From: Lachnospiraceae bacterium UBA3643
Lineage (GTDB): Bacteria; Bacillota; Clostridia; Lachnospirales; Lachnospiraceae
Assembly: GCA_002373855.1 (NCBI GenBank)
Contig: DFKO01000039.1
Coordinates: 1-6,266 of the forward strand
Reading direction: 5' to 3'
Length of the DNA stretch: 6,266 bases
This document shows positions 6,073 to 6,266 of this stretch, piece by piece (position 1 is the stretch's first letter; each line of letters opens with the position of its first letter). Below the pieces are notes generated by a model, which made no database searches, was not told where the DNA came from, and saw only the letters and a list, made by a program, of their open reading frames with translations. Both the position numbers and the translations under genes were made by a program.

Positions 6073-6266
6073 TTAATCTTCTTCGAGTATTCTGAGTTCG
6101 AGATAATCAAAATCGTTTTCTTCCGTGAAATTGTCCTTATTAAATCTTGTATGTGAAAACAGTTTAAACTCACGGACATTTTTATCCAGCCATATAGGCT
6201 GCATTATATTAAACTCGTGGCATATCTCCTCAAGACCTTTAAACACTTTATGAGTCCTGGTGTCTT
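6073..6266 (-). CDS. Conserved-looking hypothetical protein, C-terminus (partial)
   Basis: An open frame enters from the right edge and stops at TAA (6075-6073), giving 63 complete C-terminal residues. They begin DTRTHKVFKGLEEICHEF, include IMQPIWLDKNVREFKLF and end DFDYLELRILEED. Codon use matches the genes beside it, the composition is that of a folded cytosolic protein, and there is no stop for its whole visible length, so it is very likely real. I recall similar small uncharacterised proteins in clostridia with the WLDKN and FDYLE motifs, but can name no function. It precedes the NlpC/P60 gene by 18 bases on the same strand and is probably co-transcribed with it. The start lies beyond the window. 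Confidence 0.75.
   Translation of the reverse strand, partial: DTRTHKVFKGLEEICHEFNIMQPIWLDKNVREFKLFSHTRFNKDNFTEENDFDYLELRILEED

Overview
The window looks like the chromosome of a low-to-mid GC anaerobic member of the Firmicutes, most likely of the Lachnospiraceae. This rests on the strong AGGAGG-type ribosome sites, the AT-rich spacers, the clostridial type of aspartokinase, the SH3b-NlpC/P60 wall enzyme, and the Ala/Lys/Thr-rich protein start at the left edge. The family assignment is inference from general gene style, not from a marker gene.

Layout from left to right. Positions 1-58 hold the first 19 codons of a minus-strand gene for an Ala/Lys/Thr-rich protein. Positions 59-684 are a divergent, extremely AT-rich spacer. 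It carries a promoter for each side, a structured hairpin, paired A-tract/T-tract blocks and a 21-bp tandem repeat. Positions 685-1896 hold a single plus-strand gene for a membrane-anchored lipase-like alpha/beta hydrolase. A perfect GC-rich hairpin at 1923-1945 serves as a bidirectional terminator between this gene and the convergent minus-strand genes.

From the right edge, four minus-strand genes run leftward in two transcription units. The first unit has the 3' end of a conserved-looking hypothetical protein (from beyond 6266 to 6073) and a secreted or anchored SH3b-SH3b-NlpC/P60 peptidoglycan hydrolase (6054-4651). It ends at a hairpin terminator at 4584-4621. The second unit is lysC (aspartate kinase, 4530-3214) followed 18 bases later by argG (argininosuccinate synthase, 3195-1969). 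It ends at the shared terminator.

How the genes work together: LysC and ArgG both spend ATP on aspartate. LysC commits it to Lys/Thr/Met (and diaminopimelate for the wall), and ArgG commits it to arginine. Pairing them in one unit, without argH alongside, places two aspartate-consuming branch points under one promoter. The NlpC/P60 protein acts on peptidoglycan outside the cell and the lipase-like protein probably acts at the membrane. No sequence evidence links either to the amino-acid genes. I see no CRISPR array, tRNA, rRNA, transposase or phage gene. I do not find a convincing new multi-gene system; the most unusual DNA is the repeat-bearing spacer at 59-684.
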